This document shows, piece by piece, positions 14,778-18,849 of a stretch of 18,849 bases of DNA (its first letter is position 1; each line of letters opens with the position of its first letter). This stretch comes from Podochytrium sp. JEL0797. Lineage: Eukaryota > Chytridiomycota > Chytridiomycetes > Chytridiales > Chytriomycetaceae. The stretch spans positions 1 through 18,849 of the forward strand of contig JADGJG010000473.1 of NCBI GenBank assembly GCA_027596195.1, written 5' to 3'. A program made the translations under genes and the position numbers. Below the pieces are notes generated by a model, which did no database searches, was not told the DNA's origin, and saw only the letters and a program-made list of their open reading frames with translations.

Positions 14778-15953
14778 ATGGTGAGGCTTTCACCACCCCA
14801 TCCCCACCACCTGCCGCCATCTGCCACCATCACCAACACCTCAGATGCCATTGCGAACGTATTTGCGGACGGTTCGCTGAGATTCCGTGCGAGTTGCTGT
14901 CGTGATGGCTTGGGGATGACTTGTAATGGAGTCACAGCATCGAGCGAGATCTCACTCCCAATACCCCCCGAAACGCGTCCCTCGTATTCTAACGCCTCTT
15001 CTGCAGCCATTCGTCAAGCTCGTCAAGAACAAGGCTTACTACAAGCGTTTCCAGACCAAGTACCGCAGAAGAAGAGGTGAGACGCAAACTGCGCGGTTGA
15101 TGCGAATGCGAACTCTAAACACACCACAACAGAGGGAAAGACTGACTACTACGCCCGTAAGCGTCTCGTCGCCCAGGCCAAGAACAAGTACAACTCGCCC
15201 AAGTACAGATTGGTCGTTCGTTTCACCAACACGGACATCATTGCCCAGATCGTGTACGCCAAGATCACCGGTGATGTTGTCATGTGCGCTGCCTACTCGC
15301 ACGAGCTTCCCCGTTACGGAGTTGAGGTTGGTCTCACCAACTGGTCTGCCGCCTACTGCACCGGTCTCCTTGTTGCCCGTCGTCTCTTGACCCAGCTCAA
15401 CTTGGCCGACAAGTACGAGGGTAACACCGACGTCAACGGATCCTACTACGAGGTTGAGGCCATCGACGATGCCCCCCGCCCCTTCCAGTGTTTCTTGGAC
15501 GTTGGTCTCCGCAGAACCACCACCGGTTCCCGTGTGTTCGGTGTCCTCAAGGGTGCCGTTGACGGAGGTCTTTTGATCCCCCACTCCGAGAACCGTTTCC
15601 CCGGTTGGGACACCACCTCCAAGGAGCTCGACGCCGAGACCCTCCACCGTTACATTCTCGGAGGACACGTCTCTGACTACATGGCAGAGCTCGAGGAGGA
15701 TGACGAGGACTCGTACAAGCGTCAGTTCGCGCGTTACATCGAGAAGGAGATCACCCCCGACGACTTCGAGGAGATGTACGAGAAGGCTCACGAGGCTATC
15801 CGTGCCAACCCCGAGCGTGAGGTCAAGGCCCACGTCTACTCTGAGGCCGAGAAGACCAAGCTCAAGAAGTTCAAGATGCACCGTCGCAACCTCAAGCAGC
15901 GTGTCGACCGCATCAAGCAGAAGAAGGCGAACTGGTTGGCCAGCCGCGAGTAA
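14778..15953 (+). CDS. RPL5: 60S ribosomal protein L5 / uL18 (297 aa, 3 exons)
   Basis: The exons are 14778-14780 (ATG only), 15007-15076 and 15133-15953. Intron 1 is 226 nt with a TTCTAAC branch site, and intron 2 is 56 nt. The 297-residue product equals the length of human and yeast L5. It begins [20 protein letters not shown] and continues through [55 protein letters not shown]-like [12 protein letters not shown], and [16 protein letters not shown]. The C-terminus is Lys/Arg-rich, ending [11 protein letters not shown]5 binds 5S rRNA with L11 and enters the central protuberance of the large subunit. A codon-biased, C-rich third-position pattern fits high expression. Reading from the ATG without splicing gives an unrelated protein, so the one-codon exon is required. 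Confidence 0.98.
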
Positions 15954-16026
15954 ATTTTGTGTCGAATTACGTGCACTTAATTTTCTTCTGTTCTTGTGTT
16001 GATGGAGATGATTCCAATGATATCTT

Positions 16027-16032
16027 AATAAA
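16027..16032 (+). terminator. Poly(A) signal AATAAA of RPL5
   Basis: A perfect AATAAA lies 73 bp past the RPL5 stop. Confidence 0.65.
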
Positions 16033-16422
16033 TATTCGGGGCGGTCTTCCTCCAATTCTTGTTTTCTTTTTCCGGTTTACGCGTTATATTTCTGTTTGGG
16101 TTGATTAGCAAGGAGCTGCGATGAGGCATAACACGTCTTTCTTATGAAGAACAAACGAGCACTTTGAACTTTCTTCCCTGGGCATTACAAAAGGTTTTGG
16201 GGTGAAAAAGCGTTTGGAGGTGACTTCTGCCCCTCCTTCTCTTCCAATAATCTGTTACTAGTCGCTGCACTATTCACTGTGAATATGCGATGCCCTTCAA
16301 GAAATGAGGCGGCGTGACAAACCGTTCAAAATTCGTGGCTGATGAAATTTTTCATGAGTCAAGATAGTATAAAGCGGCCGGTCAGCCCTTTCGTTTGACA
16401 GTCTCGAAAAGAGCCGCCAGAA
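16033..16422 (+). other. Intergenic upstream of the nucleoside transporter
   Basis: This 390-bp stretch has no gene evidence on either strand. It should hold the end of the RPL5 transcript and the transporter promoter, including the TATA-like box listed separately. Confidence 0.45.
16368..16374 (+). promoter_or_regulatory. TATA-like box (TATAAAG) of the nucleoside transporter gene
   Basis: TATAAAG lies 49 bp upstream of the ATG at 16423, a reasonable distance for a core promoter with a short 5' UTR. Confidence 0.45.
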
Positions 16423-18237
16423 ATGGAGAACAAGACGAACGACATTGCCACCACTGCCGTCCTCGACTTGAACCCCATCGATGGTTTGGACCGCGACATC
16501 GAGGACATGAAGGACGACAACACCAGTCTCGACGTTGAGGAGAAGCCCATCATTGGCAAGAGACCTCTCAAGGCTCTGCTGATCCACTTGGGCGTCTGGT
16601 CCCTTCTCACGGCCTTCATTGTCGCTCTCATCATCAACGGCAAGGGCGAGCCGGGCTACATCTTTGCCATCTGTATATACGTATTTATTTCGCTGCGTCT
16701 GCTCGCACAGCATGTTTCTATGAGTCAGTTGATCTACGGTGAGCTTGTTTGTCAGCTCGTGACCCACTTCGAAAAATTCTAAACGACCCCTTTTATAGCA
16801 CCACTTGGCAAGGCGACCGACTTCTGCTTTGGATGGATCCCCAAGGTCATTCCACCCAAGATCATGGTCCCTCTTGGCGGCGTCACTTACATTGCGATTG
16901 TTGTTGCTGTCGCGTGCGGCACTCCTCCTTCAGCTACTGGTACCATCCCCGAAAGACTCCAAAGCTTTGGCGGAATAGCATTCTATATCCTCGTCCTCTA
17001 CGTGTTCTCCAACGACCGCAAGAACATCAACTGGCGAACTGTCGTTGTCGGCTTCTACATCCAGTTTGTTATTGCATTGTTTGTGCTTCGAACGCAAGTC
17101 GGCGTCGACATTTTCTTCTTCTTGTCGACATTTATCCGTACGTTCTTGGACGAGTCTCAAGCGGGTCTCGTCTTCATTCTGGGTCCCATTGCCGCCAATC
17201 CCTTCAAGGACACGTTCGCCGTCTCGACGCTTCCAGCCATCATCTTCTTCTGCGCCTTCATTTCGATCGTCTACTACTTGGGAGGCATGCAGTACCTTGT
17301 TGGCAAGATTGCGTGGCTCATGGTGCGTCTCATGGAAACTTCCGGTTCCGAATCCGTCGTTGCTGCGGCTTCCCCCTTTGTTGGTCAAGGAGAATCCGCG
17401 TTGCTTGTCAAACCCTTCGTTGAATTCATGACGCGTTCCGAACTCCATTCCATCATGACTTCTGGATTCGCTACCATCTCTGGTTCCGTGCTCATGGCCT
17501 ACATGCAGTACACTGGAAACTCCCCCGAGGCCATCTCCACTCTCCTCGCGTCGTGCCTCATGTCGGTCCCTTGTTCCCTCCTCGTGTCCAAGATTCGCTA
17601 CCCGGAAACTGAGCAATCTGTGACAAAAGGCAACGTGAACGTTCCCGAGAGCGACGAGAAGGATGTCAACTTCATCGATGCTGCCTCCAAGGGAGCCGCC
17701 ATCGGTGTCCAGCTTGCCATGCTCATGGCCGGTACCTTGCTCGCCATCATCTCCCTGTTCCAGTGCGTCAACGACCTCACCACCTGGTCCTTCCACATGG
17801 TCGGTATCAACAACTGGATCGACGCGTCCCAACCCGTGACCATCCAACTCCTCCTCTCCTACATCTTCTGGCCCCTCGCCGTCTGCATCGGCATCAACGT
17901 CCACGAAGCCCGCATCTCCGCCGAATTCATGGCCACCAAAGTCGTCGTCAACGAATTCGTGGCCTACGCGAACCTGCACGCCTACGCCTTCAGTCCCAAC
18001 CAGACCTCGACGGGAGAATACCCAGAGAATGGCGTCTTGAGTCCACGTACCGTGCGGTTGCTCACGTTCGCATTGTGCGGGTTCGCGAATATTGGGTCGA
18101 TTGGGATCCAGTGTTCCGTGTTGGGCGTGATTGCTCCGACGCGCAAGAAGGATTTGGCGCAGTTGGCGGCGAGTGCGATGATGACGGGGGCGTTTTCGAC
18201 GTGGATTTCGGCCGCGGTGGCCGGTGCGATTCTGTGA
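16423..18237 (+). CDS. Concentrative nucleoside transporter (CNT/SLC28 family, 584 aa, 2 exons)
   Basis: The exons are 16423-16738 and 16799-18237, with one 60-nt GT-AG intron carrying a TTCTAAAC branch site. Joining gives 584 residues. Residues 1-50 are acidic and cytosolic. About ten or more hydrophobic segments follow, the first near 51-71. CNT hallmarks are present in order: GPIAANPFKDTFAVSTLP, the ETSGSESVVAAASPF segment, GQGESALLVKPF (from 301), VVNEFVAY (from about 489) and GFANIGSIGIQ (from 533). CNTs import nucleosides across the plasma membrane using a sodium or proton gradient. The GQGES and NEF segments belong to the nucleoside and cation binding region. Which ion and which nucleosides are used cannot be read from the sequence. 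Salvage uptake would suit a saprotroph or parasite. Confidence 0.96.
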
Positions 18238-18279
18238 TTTTTCTTTGCGTCTTTCTACAGCATTAGTATTTGCATGCAA

Positions 18280-18285
18280 AATAAA
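18280..18285 (+). terminator. Poly(A) signal AATAAA of the nucleoside transporter
   Basis: AATAAA lies 42 bp past the stop codon, in A-rich context. Confidence 0.6.
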
Positions 18286-18753
18286 ATGAGAACTGGAAGT
18301 TAGAGAGGAAGCCGATTCGTTTAGAATTTCCTCAATCCAGTAAATATTTAAGGAATATGTGTTTGATTTCAGTTTGATTTTCCTCTATTTTTTCTATCAT
18401 CGCGCTCGGCATATCACACTAATAAGTGTGATCGTAATGATAAACGATGAAGGGATCGTTTGTCAGCATTAACTTTCTTAATATTGAGCGATAAAAATAA
18501 AATAGACTGCACTGCATGTGCAGTTTCGCATATTCTTGTTTGGTCGTTAGAAGCATGGGAATATAGAAATGGAACCACAATTGGAAATGAGGGGATTCGG
18601 TGGCGATACGTTCGAAACTGGGCAACAAGCCCCACCCGATTTTCGCTTGGAAATGCGGATTCATGACGACTCGAAATGGCTCAAAATGAATGAATCTCGG
18701 TGAGGCATGCAATTGGAACCGCATTTGCATTTCCTCGTTCTGAGCAAGGTAGT
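18286..18753. other. Intergenic or 3' part of an unidentified minus-strand gene
   Basis: The minus-strand frame from 18730 to 18419 is open for 103 codons (starting MQMRFQLHASPRF), but its second half looks like AT-rich non-coding DNA. No domain is recognised. It may contain the terminal exon of a gene whose splice site is seen at the window edge. Confidence 0.3.
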
Positions 18754-18849
18754 ACTGTATTTTTTGAAGAAGAAGCGCGTTTCGGAATTGTCAGATCTGC
18801 AAATCTTTGAGAAAGAAAAAAGAGGTGACTCACGGCTAAATCGTCGCCT
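18754..18849 (-). CDS. Possible exon edge of a minus-strand gene running out of the window
   Basis: On the minus strand, 18849-18834 ends in a strong GTGAGT donor at 18833. A candidate 79-nt intron with a CTGAC branch-like site ends at ATACAG (18755), after which the frame YYLAQNEEMQMRF opens. A closer acceptor, TTGCAG at 18797, would give an intron of only 37 nt. The product cannot be identified from so little sequence, and the reading frame before the donor is unknown. Confidence 0.25.

Noticed and set aside
14781..15006. Intronic C/D-box snoRNA in RPL5 intron 1 (GTGATGG as C-box-like)
   Set aside because: The C box has a mismatch and no CTGA D box follows it with terminal-stem pairing; the only CTGA lies upstream.
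15039..16055. Long minus-strand open frame of 338 codons
   Set aside because: It is the antisense shadow of the codon-biased RPL5 gene, low-complexity Leu/Val/Gly-rich, with no splice or domain support.
16930..18279. Long minus-strand open frame of 449 codons
   Set aside because: It is the antisense shadow of the nucleoside transporter; His/Glu/Gly-rich composition follows from the codon bias of the sense strand.
1..18849. Transposon, CRISPR array or prophage
   Set aside because: No transposase, reverse transcriptase, terminal inverted repeat, regular spacer array or phage gene was seen; the repeats are all paralogue-derived.

Overview
The window reads as nuclear DNA of a flagellated (zoosporic) fungus, most likely a chytrid. 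The evidence is four compact fungal-type genes with short spliceosomal introns (47-83 nt, apart from the 226-nt first intron of RPL5), an 85-residue Yos1, and a complete IQUB-type axonemal gene, a family expected only where motile flagella exist. The genus is not determined.

Left half (1-10,090): a degenerate multigene array of one family. Each full copy encodes about 330-345 residues: a short polar N-terminus, an F-box, a conserved linker, and six to seven leucine-rich repeats of the plant-type LxGxIP class. I count ten elements. Two are open from start to stop (4274-5305 minus; 7152-8153 plus). Three have a single one-base frameshift each (2988-4000 minus; 6038-7071 plus; 8577-9580 plus). 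Five are fragments or relics (1-194 plus, cut by the window edge; 267-777 plus; 1233-2283 minus; 2508-2565 minus; 10025-10089 plus). Between 1.2 and 5.3 kb the copies lie on the minus strand, and from 6.0 kb onward on the plus strand. Duplicated 5' flanks, a duplicated small downstream ORF, an internal 90-bp duplication and a 98%-identical inverted patch show continuing recombination. In the full-length copies the residues that vary sit mainly on the LRR beta-strand face, while the LxGxIP framework is nearly fixed. This is the most interesting signal in the window.

Right half (10,275-18,237): densely packed housekeeping genes. On the minus strand are YOS1 (ER-Golgi traffic) and, only 72 bp upstream of it, a ten-exon IQUB-like gene with one GC-AG intron and no visible ubiquitin-like domain. 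IQUB shares a 61-bp head-to-head spacer with a five-exon plus-strand gene for a small basic, possibly nucleolar, protein. RPL5 (uL18) follows, with an exon 1 that codes only the start codon, then a concentrative nucleoside transporter of two exons. The last 600 bp hold at most the edge of one more minus-strand gene.

Exon structures were derived by hand from splice consensus, reading phase and remembered family alignments. No database search was run.
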